Positions 31,791-42,860 are shown, counted from the stretch's first letter. The stretch: DNA of 64,000 bases from Odontocerum albicorne (GCA_949825065.1 OX463848.1:40283380-40347379); one strand, 5' to 3'. Program-made: numbers and translations. Notes: generated by a model from the letters alone, not told the origin.

Positions 31791-31893
31791 TAAAGCTTTT
31801 TATATTCAAAAACTTTTATTTTAAGGTTAGGTTTGACTAAATGATGAAATAAATCCCTTTCCATAATGAAACTGGAAATCTTGAATAACAGAA

Positions 31894-32590
31894 TCATAAT
31901 ATAAATAGGCCAAAACCGGTACGGTGGTCGCCAAAGAAAGAATACTAGAATTGAATTTTGAATACAAGAGAGCGAGAGAGGAATACTTTGAAACAGATTT
32001 AAATTATACTGAACGAACCGGTGTAAAAGGGGACGATGCCAATTTATTTTGAATTGTAATTCATTAAATAATTCATTTATTTCCTATTATATTGAACCTT
32101 ATAATTATTTGTGTTTACTACTTCAAAACAGATTGAAATTATACTGAACGAACCTGTGTAAAAGGGGACGATGCCAATTTATTTTGAATTGTTATTCATT
32201 AAATAATTCATTTATTTCCTATTATATTGAACCTTATAATTACTTGTGTTTATTTATCTTATGCTCTTTTTTTGAATGCAGACAATTATATGTGGCTTTT
32301 TCAAGATGCCGGAAACGCGAAAACATTAAAGTCAATATATCTGAAACAAGTCTTCGAGGAAAACTTTATCAACGATTTAAATTGAACAACAGTAATGTTT
32401 ATATGTATACGCAAAACATCGTGAATGAAGAGATTTTTGAGAATTAAATAATTCACCAATCAAGACGTACCTTTTTTATTTTAAACTTTAAACATTAATC
32501 AACCCAAAAAATTTTAAGCTGATCTTGCTCCATTCGGTATTTCAAAAATGTATATTTTACTTCTGTGAATATTTCACGGGTTGGAACTAG
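31894..32590 (+). mobile_element. Helitron H1 with helicase remnant
   Basis: Starts TCATAATATAAATAGGCC after an A and ends GGGTTGGAACTAG before a T; GTGAATATTTCAC near 32563 gives a terminal hairpin about 11 bases before CTAG. The start matches 53334 (-) and 63877. A 135-bp segment (AAACAGATTTAAATTATACT...) is tandemly duplicated at 31991 and 32126. It is much shorter than an autonomous Helitron. Confidence 0.87.
32282..32447 (+). pseudogene. Helitron helicase last exon, remnant
   Basis: After an AG acceptor at 32280-32281 the frame reads QLYVAFSRCRKRENIKV and ends YTQNIVNEEIFEN-stop. That corresponds to motif VI (QLYVALSR) and the C-terminus of the PIF1-like helicase in Helitron Rep/helicase proteins. 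The rest of the gene is absent, so it is a captured terminal exon in a deleted element. Confidence 0.85.
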
Positions 32591-32832
32591 TTTGAATGTA
32601 TCGAGTAAATACTCGTATACATCTATCTTATTGACAAAAAACTTTTAATAAAAAATTAACAAACAAATTATTTATTGACATGGCAACATTATAAAGTGAG
32701 TAAGAGTGATATGTTATCGAACAATTTAACGTTATATTATAAGTGTTAGAAGAATCAATTATTTATTATAAACTGCTTTCTAGTTTTTGTATTTATAATT
32801 TGTTGTTCAACAGTCAAGCTATTTTTCCCTAA

Positions 32833-33343
32833 CCATACAGTGCGCAATGATGCACTTGTGAATCAACCAAAGTTTTTCTAAATATTTTTGTGTTGAGTGG
32901 TATAAACAACGACTCACGCACTGTTACTAATATGATACAATAATCTCCATGCTTTAAAACCACATAGGTTTAATAGAAAACTGTTTTACCGGTCAATTTG
33001 GCAGTTGAAGTTTGACTTGTTGCGCGTAGATGACTTTTGTGATTTGTTCCAGTTTGAAATCAAATTACTTTATTATTGGTGATCAAGGTAATCTTATTTT
33101 TTTTCTTTTATTCTTTAGTACATATGTGTAAAATTAGTGAAGTAAAATATATAATTTCATTTATATCATTATATCATATAATTAACTTACAAATGCGCAG
33201 TGATTTATATATGAACCATTTTTTTAAATATAAATGTATAAAAACAAAAAAAATATGTTTTATTGTATTTTTCATGTTCCAGTACATATTTCATGCATAA
33301 ATATATATATTTTTTTAAATAAAAAAAATCGCGCATTGTGGGG
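32833..33343 (+). mobile_element. Possible piggyBac-like MITE
   Basis: CTAA-CCATACAGTGCGCAATG on the left and CGCGCATTGTGGGG-TTAA on the right are imperfect inverted ends next to TTAA-like sites. The inside is AT-rich without coding. The end match has several mismatches, so it is tentative. Confidence 0.4.
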
Positions 33344-33344
33344 T

Positions 33345-33880
33345 TAATTAAATACATTACTTTATATTGCTATTTCATCTCTTATCAAAATTTCACGTGG
33401 CGGCTAGTCACCTTTACAGAATGGATATTGTGAAGAATCTGAATGATTAAACTATAGAGCATGCATTTGTTGATATGTAGGTACATTTTGTATTCACCAT
33501 ATTGACAATACTCTGTCTCACAATGCTCTGAATATATTTTGTACGATATTGTTACAAAACGTCTTATGGTGTCCAAGTTTGTCTTGCTCTATATAAAAGG
33601 GCCAACCATGTATCACTTGTGTCCCGCATTAAATAAACTTAACAGTATTTTTCGGCTGTGGTTTGCGAGATAGATTTGATTTAATAAAATCCATATCTTT
33701 GCCTCGTCCAATGAATGTTGTATTTCTTCTTACTTCGAGGAAGTTTACCATTTATAGATCGTTTGTAAAATTTTTGAAGCTTAATCAGTTGGAACTTTGA
33801 ATTATCTAGAATTGTCATTTTTTTTCAATTGGTTTTATTATAGCGACTCATATAATTTCATAATGTCAATTTCATAATAA
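33345..33880 (+). promoter_or_regulatory. Possible promoter or LTR-like block
   Basis: TATATAAAAG near 33591 is followed about 40 bases later by AATAAA near 33633 and a second AATAAA at about 33684, the compact order of a TATA box and poly-A signals in an LTR. I cannot define TG...CA ends or a second LTR. It might equally be a chance arrangement in AT-rich DNA. Confidence 0.25.
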
Positions 33881-33884
33881 CCAA

Positions 33885-35105
33885 ATGCTTGTAAGACCCG
33901 CACTCCTCTATGGCTCCGAATGCTGGACGATGTATAACTCTTACTCTAGGCAACTAGAAACTGCTGAAATGCGCATGCTAAGATGGTCAGCTGGTGTGTC
34001 CCTAAGAGACAATAAAAAGCTCACGCATTTTATTATTTATTTATTTATTTAACACTTTTATTGCAATACAATCTGGCCGGCTTATTGCCAGGTGGCAATC
34101 TCTTCCAACCAACTAGACAAAAGTAAATGAAGCAAGTTACGTGGTCGAATAAATCATTCAAATGACTATCCATCCCCATGAAATCCATAAACATATACGC
34201 GAGAACATGCCCACGAATCCCACAAAGACGGACAATCACCCGAACATTATTTTTCATATAAAGTGAGATATCATCAATCAAAAGGAAAGGAAAGGATGGT
34301 GGAGAGGAAAGGAAAAGAAGAATCAGGAATGAAAGACGTTATTTTACTGACTAGAAATTAAGAGTTTTTTCAGTCGCTTCTTAAAGCATGCCAAGGACGG
34401 AGCGAGTCTTATATTGGTTTGTAACTGATTCCAGAGTCTCACTGCATGGACAGTAAATGACGACGTAAAGAAAGAAGAGCGATGAACTGGAAAGGCCAAT
34501 AAACAATCTCTGTTTGAGCGTAGCGCTAATCCATGATTGGAAAGACGCTGTAAATTTTCGGTGAGATAAGAGGGTGCGGCGGGACAGTTAAGGATATTAT
34601 ACAATAGAGACAGTATGTGAATTTGGCGTCTATTTCTAACATTCAACCAGTTCAATGCCTTCTGGTATGAAGTTATATGATCGAACTTTCGTAGGTAAAT
34701 CTTAGACACACATTTTGAAGACGCTGTAATTTGTCCAGCTGTTCCTCTGTAACATCCAAGTAACATACGTCCGCATAGTCCAGAATCGTGGAAGCATTCG
34801 TGGAAGCCTAGATGTTTCAGACATCAACATCAAGATGGAGGAGATGCGATTGAGATGGCATGGGCACGTTGAACGCAGAGCACCCGATTACATTGTGAAC
34901 CAGACAATCTCCATGGATCTTCCTCGAATAACAACCAGAGGAAGACCAAAGAATTCATGGGTGGTGTAAAAAGATAACCTGATGCAGAGGCACAGCCTGG
35001 GGGACGTAGTCCGGGACAGAAGAGCATACAACCTGAGGACGAGGAGAGCTGACCCCAACAGTCATCGCAGACAGTGAGTTGGGATGGAGTCAGGGAGAAG
35101 AAGAT
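33885..35105 (+). mobile_element. LINE-E fragment (+), split by LINE-A
   Basis: The left part reads RPALLYGSECWTMYN and TAEMRMLRWSAGVSLRDN. After an insertion (34030-34790) the right part reads RLRWHGHVERRAPDYIV, ITTRGRPKNSW and RDRRAYNLRTRRADP, followed by a GAAGAAGAT end. These are consecutive blocks of an RTE-like C-terminus, so the two parts are one element. Confidence 0.85.
34030..34790 (-). mobile_element. LINE-A fragment (-), best preserved
   Basis: The minus-strand frame 34766-34344 encodes the C-terminus of a non-LTR RT: ALNWLNVRNRRQIHILSLLY, YLTENLQRLSNHGLALRSNR and VRLWNQLQTNIRLAPSLACF. Upstream, TILDYADVCYLDV is in another frame. The 3' UTR carries the GTTGGTTGGAAGAGATTGCC and GGCAATAAGCCGGCCAG tail, then GCAATAAAAGTG(TTAAATAAAT)n. 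That tail is shared with the SINE. It is inserted into LINE-E. Confidence 0.88.
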
Positions 35106-35890
35106 ATAATTTCATAATGTCTTTGGTGGCACAAATCATCCTAGTTTGGGTGATTTGCCTATTTGAAAAAAATCATATCAAGAACTGTCATAAAAAATAA
35201 TTGTTATAAATATTATTTATATGACTTATATAAATGATATTAACTGTGTTATATGACAATATGTGTTATCACAGTTACAATTAGATAGTTGTAATATACT
35301 CACTCCTAAATAATAACTATCAAATTGTAACTATAACACTTATTGTTGTCACACACATATTTAAGTACAACTGATTTTACATTGTTTGCTGATGATATTT
35401 AATTTAAGCCTTTAAATTTTATTTTCCTCCGGAAAATTAGCCAGATAAATTATTCCTCTCTATTTCCTTATTAAATTTTGCAGAATAAAATAATTGTATC
35501 TTCCTCTTTACTGTTTTTCCCTTTCGTAAGCTTTTAATTTCAGCCTTATCTGGGTCGTTCGTAATTTTTTTTTTAATATTCGATGAAATTTATCTTTGTA
35601 TCTTTTCTAAATTAATTAATTTCCTTATTTCTTTCTTTTCAGGTAAGTGCCAAGTCATCACATTTCCCTTATATACGAGTATATGAATATTGGTTTTCAT
35701 TTTCAAGCGATGGTAAGATGCACATTTCTTTTAAATATTAAAAAAAATGCATTTATTTATACAGCGAATTAGACCGTTAACAATTTATACAAGATATAAT
35801 TTAAATTCAAAATGCGAAAAATACAATACTATATGTCACGTTAAAACTATAAATATTGAAATACTAAATTGTTTTATTTTGTACTAAATA
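35106..35890. other. No gene; contains one hairpin
   Basis: AT-rich. GTTACAATTAGATAGTT near 35273 and AACTATCAAATTGTAAC near 35325 are inverted arms of a small hairpin. Nothing else recognised. Confidence 0.6.
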
Positions 35891-36100
35891 ATCTTAGTCG
35901 TTTGTAGTCGAGAATCCCATCTGCATTCCAACGTCAATTCAGTAGAAAAGAGAAGCTGTGCCCTGGAGTTGTCTTGCTTGTTTTTTTCTTATTTAAGTGA
36001 GTAAGCCGTTGCGCACCAGCAAACTCACCGGGAACGTCGCTGTATTGGATCCGATGGCACGCCGAAGTGAGATGATCGGAACAAACCGGCGTGTTTTTTT
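35890..36100 (-). repeat. Dispersed repeat R2, copy 2 (-)
   Basis: Reverse complement matches 31545-31762: CCATCGGATCCAATACAGCG, GTGAGTTTGCTGGTGCGCAA and GAATTGACGTTGGAATGC. No frame. Confidence 0.65.
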
Positions 36101-36590
36101 TCCATTTAAAAACAATTATATATATAACATATGAGCGAAGTTAATAATTAACAAACTTCCTGCCCGGTATTCCATAGGAACTTGTGGACCTTTTCATGGA
36201 GTATCGGGTCCTTAACGTAACCAATTTACACTTTAAATCCACTCTTTGGCACTTTCATCGAGAGAGAAAAAAAGAAAATGCAAACTCAGTCGAGACACGT
36301 GACACGCATGGCAACTGATCAAATGTTTACCTTCCCTAGAGCAAGAGCATCTGTTGCCAAAAGGCAATATGCCTTTTTGACTCCCATGACATACGATGGG
36401 GTATCGGATTCGACAATGGCTAAAGGGGGCAAAACATTTAGGCAGTGAATCGGTGCGTGGTTGTTGATTGCGACAGGAGTTTGAATACTTGGACCTGCAG
36501 GAGGGATGATTTGTAGCAAAGGTTTGTGTGAACTCTTGAGTGTGATGTGTTGATTTTGGTGATTATGTGTGGGACATTGTGGGATGACTG
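36101..36590. other. No gene recognised
   Basis: The longest minus-strand frame at 36319-36705 runs into the satellite and has no family motif. Nothing else seen. Confidence 0.45.
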
Positions 36591-36591
36591 G

Positions 36592-37654
36592 CCTGTCTGG
36601 AATATTGAAGGATGCGGGCGGGGTTTGGAAACATATTACACAAAAATTATACTTTTGATCGTCTGGAATATTGAAGGATGCAGGACTCGGAAACATATTA
36701 CACAAAAATGGTACTTTTGATCGTCTGGAATATTGAAGGATGCGGGGTTTGGAAACATATTACACAAAAATTATACTTTTGATCGTCTGGAATATTGAAG
36801 GATGCAGGGTTAGGAAACATATTACACTAAAATGGTACTTTCGATCGTCTGGAATATTGAAGGATGCAGGGCTTGGAAACATACTACACAAAAATGGTAC
36901 TTTTGATCGTCTGAAATATTGAAGGATGCAGGGTTAGGAAACATATTACACAAAAATGGTACTTTTGATCGTCTGGAATATTGAAGGATGCAGGGTTAGG
37001 AAACATATTACACTAAAATGGTACTTTCGATCGTCTGGAATATTGAAGGATGCAGGGCTTGGAAACATACTACACAAAAATGGTACTTTTGATCGTCTGA
37101 AATATTGAAGGATGCAGGGTTAGGAAACATATTACACAAAAATGGTACTTTTGATCGTCTGGAATATTGAAGGATGCAGGGTTAGGAAACATATTACACT
37201 AAAATGGTACTTTTGATCGTCTGGAATATTGAAGGATGCAGGGCTTGGAAACATATTACACAAAAATGGTACTTTTGATCGTCTGAAATATTGAAGGATG
37301 CAGGGTTTGGAAACATATTACACAAAAATGGTACTTTTGATCGTCTGGAATATTGAAGGATGCAGGGTTTGGAAACATATTACACAAAAATGGTACTTTT
37401 GATCGTCTGGAATATTGAAGGATGCAGGGTTTGGAAACATATTACACAAAAATGGTACTTTTGATCGTCTGGAATATTGAAGGATGCAGGGCTTGGAAAC
37501 ATATTACACAAAAATGGTACTTTTGATCGTCTGAAATATTGAAGGATGCAGGGTTTGGAAACATATTACACAAAAATGGTACTTTTGATCGTCTGGAATA
37601 TTGAAGGATGCAGGGTTTGGAAACATATTACACAAAAATGGTACTTTTGATCGT
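36592..37654. repeat. Satellite, 62-bp unit x about 17, higher-order
   Basis: The unit GTCTGGAATATTGAAGGATG...AAACATATTACAC...GGTACTTTTGATC repeats every 62 bp. Diagnostic variants (CTGGAA/CTGAAA; GGTTAGG/GGCTTGG/GGTTTGG; ACACTAAAA/ACACAAAAA; TTTCGATC/TTTTGATC) cycle with period three from about 36784 to 37280, a 186-bp higher-order unit. A four-unit cycle fits the distal end. The first unit has a 4-bp insertion. Confidence 0.95.
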
Positions 37655-37721
37655 TTTCGTGTGACTCCAAGGGCGCTTATGTATTTTTTTAAATTTTCAC
37701 ATACGGATTCCTCCTGTTATA

Positions 37722-38310
37722 CAGGGTGTCCCGTATTGAGTGAATCATCATATTTAAGGTGATGATAGATTGGGTCAAGGCCTACCAGAATATCAAAACT
37801 TGACCTCAGTAAAAACCTTGTCGTTTTTGAGTTATTCGGACTTAATATTATTTCGTTTTTCGTAAAAAAAATCTAATAGTGTTGTACTATTCTGAAATCT
37901 CCATTAAATTAGCAACTTTTTAAAGTATTGTAGTATTCTGGAAATGCCCAGTACAACTTTTTTTTACCACAGAAGGGCAAAGTTTAGCGTAAAATTTTAG
38001 ATTTTATTTTATTTATTTTTCAAGTAATTTTTTGGTACACCCCTAATAATTGTGGAAATCATTTTGTATGCGATAGATAAAGCACTATTCAAAAGTATTT
38101 CACGATAAGAAAAAAATACTAAAATGGTGATTTGATTACAACACAGCAAAAAATCTTATGTAAGGTAGGGATTTTACGAAATTTTACAAAAGTCCGAATA
38201 ACTCAAAAACGGTAAGGTTTTTTTACTGAGGTCAAGTTTTGATATTCTTGTAGGTCTTGACCCAATTTATCATCACCCTAAATATGACTCACTCAATACG
38301 GGACACCCTG
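37722..38310. mobile_element. MITE with about 125-bp inverted ends
   Basis: CAGGGTGTCCCGTATTGAGT and its reverse complement define the ends. The arms stay similar for about 125 bp (TTGGGTCAAG, ATATCAAAACTTGACCTCAG, GAGTTATTCGGACTT). Flanked by TATA on both sides (37718-37721, 38311-38314), so the TSD is TA or TATA. No coding. Confidence 0.9.
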
Positions 38311-38409
38311 TATAACATGAGGTTGATTTTTCTATTCACATAGATATATACTATGGAGATTCCTCATCATGCTACACGCTATTTGTACTAGATGGCACAT
38401 AGTTCATAA

Positions 38410-38870
38410 ATTTCGTAATTTATGTTGTATCGGACGTATGCGTCATCATAAAATATATTAGAATTAGTTTCTTAATTATTTAATATGTGTATAGATTCTT
38501 GTTTATAATTTGATATTTGTTTGGTTTTTATATGTATTTTTTATGTTTGTTTGGGTCCGCGTTACGTCGCGATCGCAACAGAAATGAGACTTATGGACGG
38601 TCGTCGCGAGACTATATCGCTGGCCGGCTGGCCTCTGCTTGCGCAAAACTGCGAGGTGCGAGCGCATGCAGTGCGAGCGCATGTCACTCTACCTACTGTG
38701 TTTTACTTGCGATCATCTAATACCTGCCTAAGAGGAATCTCTTCACCCCGCTACCTTTTCAACGATCTACGCCTCTGAACGTGACTCGAATTCTCCGAGC
38801 ATTGCGCAACAGCCATCCACCTATGATACAGTTCTTTGTACCGGTGCCGTCCATACTCGTATGTAGTCGA
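38410..38870 (+). repeat. Dispersed repeat R4, copy 1
   Basis: Shares TTGTATCGGA.. TATGCGTCA, GAGGAATCTCTT(..)CACCC and TTTGTACCGGTGC(C/T)GT(C/T)C with 51260-51660 in the same order. A GC-rich core at 38560-38700. No coding recognised. Confidence 0.55.
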
Positions 38871-39515
38871 CAAGTTTTAAGAAATGTAAATATTTTGAAG
38901 TCGATTTTAGAATAGCATCTTTCGACTCCGACTTCACAAAAAACCAACCAACTCCACGAACTCCGACTGGTCGTAATTGTCGGGAGCAAAAAAATTAAGT
39001 GCCTCCAATATTGCGGACAGTCGAAATTACACTGCAGTACTTTTAATATGAATAACGCGTTATTTATAGAATCTTCTTGAAAGTGTCCATGTTCTTAAAC
39101 ATTCTTTACTCCAGAGGAAATTTATTTCGTACGATTGTGCCAGCGAATCCAAATTAAGAAAGAGAACTTGACCTATTTCCTCAATTCGGTTCGACAAAGC
39201 GGATGGATTATAATTGTGAAATTTCTTAACATCTCATAACCGCAATGAATGTTAAATTTGGTTTCCCGTAAGATTCGTATTATTTAATCTCACGGGGCGT
39301 TGAACCAAAATCAGGTTATTACAGAGAACAATTCAATAATATTGCAATATTCGCCATACGCGTCTCACGGTCAAACCAGATTAACCTTTGCTAGATTACG
39401 CCCTGTTATGTCACCGCATGTCGTGTTGTTATATACCAGCGCTGTTCAACCGGGGTTCCGGGGAACACTCGCGTTCCTATGGACTTACGAATCGTGAATT
39501 TCTATGTCAAAGTCA
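38871..39515. other. No gene recognised; possible hAT end
   Basis: GCTGTTCAACCGGGGTTCCG near 39440 resembles a hAT-type terminal sequence, but no partner end was found. The remainder shows no motif. Confidence 0.4.
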
Positions 39516-39519
39516 TTAT

Positions 39520-40146
39520 CCTTTCCTTCCCTGTGTTGGGTATCTTCTACACGTTGCTTCTAATAACCATCAATATCTCTATAAATATAATAAATACAAG
39601 GTTAAGATTTTAGGTATTCCTCCCTAATATATTTACGCATTGATTTAAAAAATAATATTAATAATAATCAGAGTTTATCGACTATATCGTGGGTATTTTG
39701 TGAAGATCGGAAACAAATTCGCATTTAAACGCTGTGAGTGCCTCAACCTTGTGTCTTGACGATAGGTGAAGAGTATGCGGGAAGCGCGACACTATATTCG
39801 CATCTCACTCTTGCATACTCCACTGAATTGCGAGGAGCTCAATTGTCTCAATCGTCGCAAGCGTAAGCCACGCCGGGGTAAGCCACTACTGCTCCGCGCC
39901 GCAGTTGCTTCTGGGCTTGCTAATAGATTAGACATACGCTTGTTTCGTGAGCGTTGCCAGATGGTTTTTTAATGTTTTCAGCAAATAAATCTCAATTTTC
40001 ATAATTTTTAACTTCAATTATAATTAATTAAGGGGATTATCTATGAATGTTCTTATTTTTCCGATTTAAAATCGCTAATTTTTGATCGCATACTCACTAC
40101 CCAACACCGGAGCGCGCGTTTCAATTTTAGCACCGTAAGGGAAGGG
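39520..40146 (+). mobile_element. piggyBac-like MITE, copy B
   Basis: Same family as 22028-22921: CCTTTCCTTCCCTGTG start and GTAAGGGAAGGG end, with internal TATCTCTATAAATATAATAAATAC and TTTTAGGTATTCCTCC. The flanks are TTAT on both sides (39516-39519, 40147-40150), not TTAA. Confidence 0.85.
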
Positions 40147-40149
40147 TTA

Positions 40150-40565
40150 TCATCGCCATCCCGTTGTGTAGCTTATGACTGAGCATCGTGACTTTTCAAT
40201 CAATCTGTGCATTTCACGACTCGAAGGGCAGTTAGTTTTTACGCGTAATCCAGTTGCATCTCTCGCTTGGTCAGTCCAACGCATTGGGATTGCTCATCTT
40301 GTGCGTCGTCCTTCCACGCTTCATGTAACCACAAATATCTCCAAGCTGTCTCATTGGCGGATTCGCAGAAGGAATATTGTCGACAATCTGTCGGTGATCT
40401 TCGAGAATGGAGACGTTAGTTCGCCTTGCTGTCCATGGAATTCGTAACATCCTTCCCCAGCACCACATTTTAAATGCATCTATTCTACTCTATCGCTTGC
40501 TCTCATAGTCGAAGTCTCCGCACCATACATGAATATTGCGAAGACGAGATACTTAACTAGGCGTA
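40150..40565 (-). mobile_element. LINE-K fragment (-)
   Basis: The minus strand reads SRIDAFKMWCWGRMLRIPWT, ARRTNVSILEDHRQIVDN and RQLGDICGYMKRG, matching the segment of RTE-like LINE proteins with RMLRIPWT...RTN.SIL. Distinct from LINE-B. Broken and truncated. Confidence 0.75.
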
Positions 40566-40573
40566 TTTTTGTC

Positions 40574-40890
40574 GTGATGGTTATAGTAGAATTGTAAAAG
40601 TGATGGTTGTAGTAGAATTGTAAAAGTGATGGTTATAGTAGACTTGTAAAAGTGATGGTTATAGTAGAATTGTAAAAGTGATGGTTATAGTAGAATTGTA
40701 AAAGTGAAGGTTATAGTAGAATTGTAAAAGTGATGGTTATAGTAGAATTGTAAAAGTGATGGTTATAGTAGACTTGTAAAAGTGATGGTCATAGTAGAAT
40801 TGTAAAAGTGATGGTTATAGTAGAATTGTAAAAGTGAAGGTTATAGTAGAATTGTAAAAGTAATGGTTATAGTAGAATTGCAAAAGTTTT
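40574..40890. repeat. Minisatellite, 26-bp unit x about 12
   Basis: GTGATGGTTATAGTAGAATTGTAAAA repeats every 26 bp with single-base variants (GACTTG, GTGAAGG, GGTCATAG). It adjoins the LINE-K fragment. Confidence 0.96.
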
Positions 40891-40939
40891 TATTGTAGAA
40901 ATAAAATTGACCGAAACGAATTTCACACGTTTTACTTTG

Positions 40940-41330
40940 TGTTATTCATACATCAATACCATCATGCTGTTTTCCTGTTGGGGTAGACAGGGAGGACAGA
41001 TCCTTAGACTTTCCTATCTCGATATACATACGAGTATTTCGCCTATTTCTTATAGAGCTCCTGTGAATTTTATTACTTTTCCTTCTTTCAAAATATAATT
41101 CACTTGATCCAATCTACCACCTCTGTCACTCATATTTGCACCGTATATTTGTTTTTTTAATCTGTCTTCATTCATTCGTTCCACGTGTCCAAACCATCTC
41201 ATTGTATTCTTTATCTTAATCGACAAACACATCGGCCTTAACTTCACATTCATTCCTAATTGCTTTGTTCCGTATCTCGAAAAGATAAATTTTAAAACAC
41301 TAAGACCAAAAGTGTTCACATTGAAGCATA
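40940..41330 (-). mobile_element. LINE-D fragment (-)
   Basis: The minus-strand frame includes NTMRWFGHVERMNEDRLKKQ, YGANMSDRGG and LDQVNYILKEG, with the GTAGACAGGGAGGACAG 3' end at the left. This is one of the clearest LINE-D coding remnants. Confidence 0.8.
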
Positions 41331-41765
41331 GTTATTAATTATCCAATTGATGTCATCTGGGTACGAGAGAATTCCAGATATACTCGTAGTTGGTTGTAGG
41401 AATCTTGCGTCGGAATGTATCTTGCAGTTTCGTACTCCCCCCTGTCTAAATAAATAAATAAATATTAGGTTTATTGACAGCAACATAGTATGTACAAGAT
41501 CACACCTGAATAACACTTCTAAAACACATAAATTGCAGACAATACATCAGACACAGAAGCTGTCAAAAGGTCTAGGCTCATCTAATAGCATCCCCTCGGC
41601 CAAAATACACCCCACCAATATAGGGCGAACCCAGCCACGGGGACACTAGATGTTTTTCAGCCCACACCCTACCCCAACATCAAAACAGCATGATGGTATT
41701 GATGTATGAAGAACACAAGGTAAAACGTATGAAAGTTAACCGATTCTAGTAACTTAAGGACAGAT
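41331..41765. other. No gene recognised
   Basis: TAAATAAATAAATATTAGG at 41447 looks like the A-rich tail of a LINE on the minus strand, followed by TTTATTGACAGCAACATAG. I cannot assign a family. Confidence 0.4.
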
Positions 41766-41770
41766 ATCAA

Positions 41771-42352
41771 CCTTTCTCTTCCTGTGCTAAAAAAATTCGC
41801 GGCGCTCTGGTGCTGTGTATTCAATCAATTCGCATGTAAAAATGAGCGATTTAAAATTGGAAAAATAACAATATTCATAGTCAATCGCTTAAATTTGAAG
41901 TCAAAAGTGATAATAATTGATATTTAATTGCTGAAAACATGAAAAAAAAACATCGGCCGACATTCACAAAACGGTCGAAGAGACCACCTCAAACGAATGC
42001 CCACGAGCTACTGAAGCGAGACAAGCGAGCGAACTGAGATTCTATTAGTAGAGTGAGAGTGAGATGTGAATAGTGTCGCTTCTCACCCATAGCGGTTTTT
42101 TAGAATGAATATATACCTACGTCACACACTGGCACACGTTTGATTGTATTGGTGAATTTATTCCCGATTTTCACAAAATATCTCTGATGTGGCCGATAAG
42201 TGCTAATTATTATTAATATTTTTTTTTCATTCAATGCTTAAATGTATTACGGAGGAATACCTAAAATCTGAACCCAGTATTTATTATATTTATAGAGATA
42301 TTAAAGTTTTTAGAAGCAATGTGTACTAGTTACACATCACAGGGAAGGAAGG
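41771..42352 (-). mobile_element. piggyBac-like MITE, copy C
   Basis: Inverted orientation relative to copy A: CCTTTCTCTTCCTGTGCTAA on the left, TCACAGGGAAGGAAGGG on the right, with TTAA at 42353-42356 and TCAA at 41767-41770 (one base changed). 582 bp and unduplicated, so it shows the basic structure of the family. Confidence 0.87.
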
Positions 42353-42356
42353 GTTA

Positions 42357-42649
42357 AAGAGATCACACAACTGTTGCTCGGTTCTGCAAAATGTTTAGAA
42401 CCAGTGTCGTGAGACAAAATAAAGACCGTGCACGGCAGCGGGCGGGCCGCGAAATCTGTATTTATAGCTACACGCTCGCGTCAGCTCTGCACTTAGGGAA
42501 TGTATTATGCAAAAATAACCCAACCCACCAAATATTTATTTTTCTGGGTTTGTTTGAAATATTTAAGAAGCATTGTTTTATAATGTATGTATTGAAGTAT
42601 CATGTATAGTATTTGTTTATTTATTTCATGCTTTATTGTGCAGTGTAAA
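42357..42649. other. No gene recognised
   Basis: A GC-rich patch at 42430-42460, otherwise nothing recognisable. Confidence 0.5.
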
Positions 42650-42697
42650 ATATGACCGGTTTATTGCCAAATTGCAATCTCTTCGAACCAATTATCT
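42650..42697 (-). mobile_element. SINE 3' tail fragment (-)
   Basis: ACCGGTTTATTGCCAAATTGCAATCTCTTCGAACCAATT is the reverse complement of the SINE/LINE-A tail. Confidence 0.6.
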
Positions 42698-42860
42698 TCC
42701 TTCCGTGGTTGCAGTCCTAAGACTGGTTTGCAGCAATTTGAACTCTTCTCCTCCATTCCCCCCTGTCCTGTGCGGCTCTTTTTAAGTCTGTATATGTTGA
42801 GCAGCGCACGTCCACCAACAGGTCCTCCAGGTACTCTCGGCGTGGGCGTCCCCTAGATTA
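42698..42860 (-). mobile_element. LINE-I C-terminal fragment (-)
   Basis: The minus strand reads RGRPRREYLEDLLVDVRCST, then LKRAAQDRGEWRRRVQIAAN-QS and a stop: the terminal segment of an RTE-like LINE (GRPR..YLD...V...Y..LKR.A.DR..WR). About 50 residues survive. Confidence 0.72.

Noticed and set aside
36319..36705. 128-residue minus-strand frame
   Set aside because: Its repetitive FNIPD segment comes from the 62-bp satellite, and the unit length is not a multiple of three; no family motif.
36592..37654. CRISPR-like regular repeats (also 20448, 40574, 52036, 60921)
   Set aside because: Units are contiguous tandem repeats without unique spacers, and the DNA is eukaryotic; these are minisatellites.
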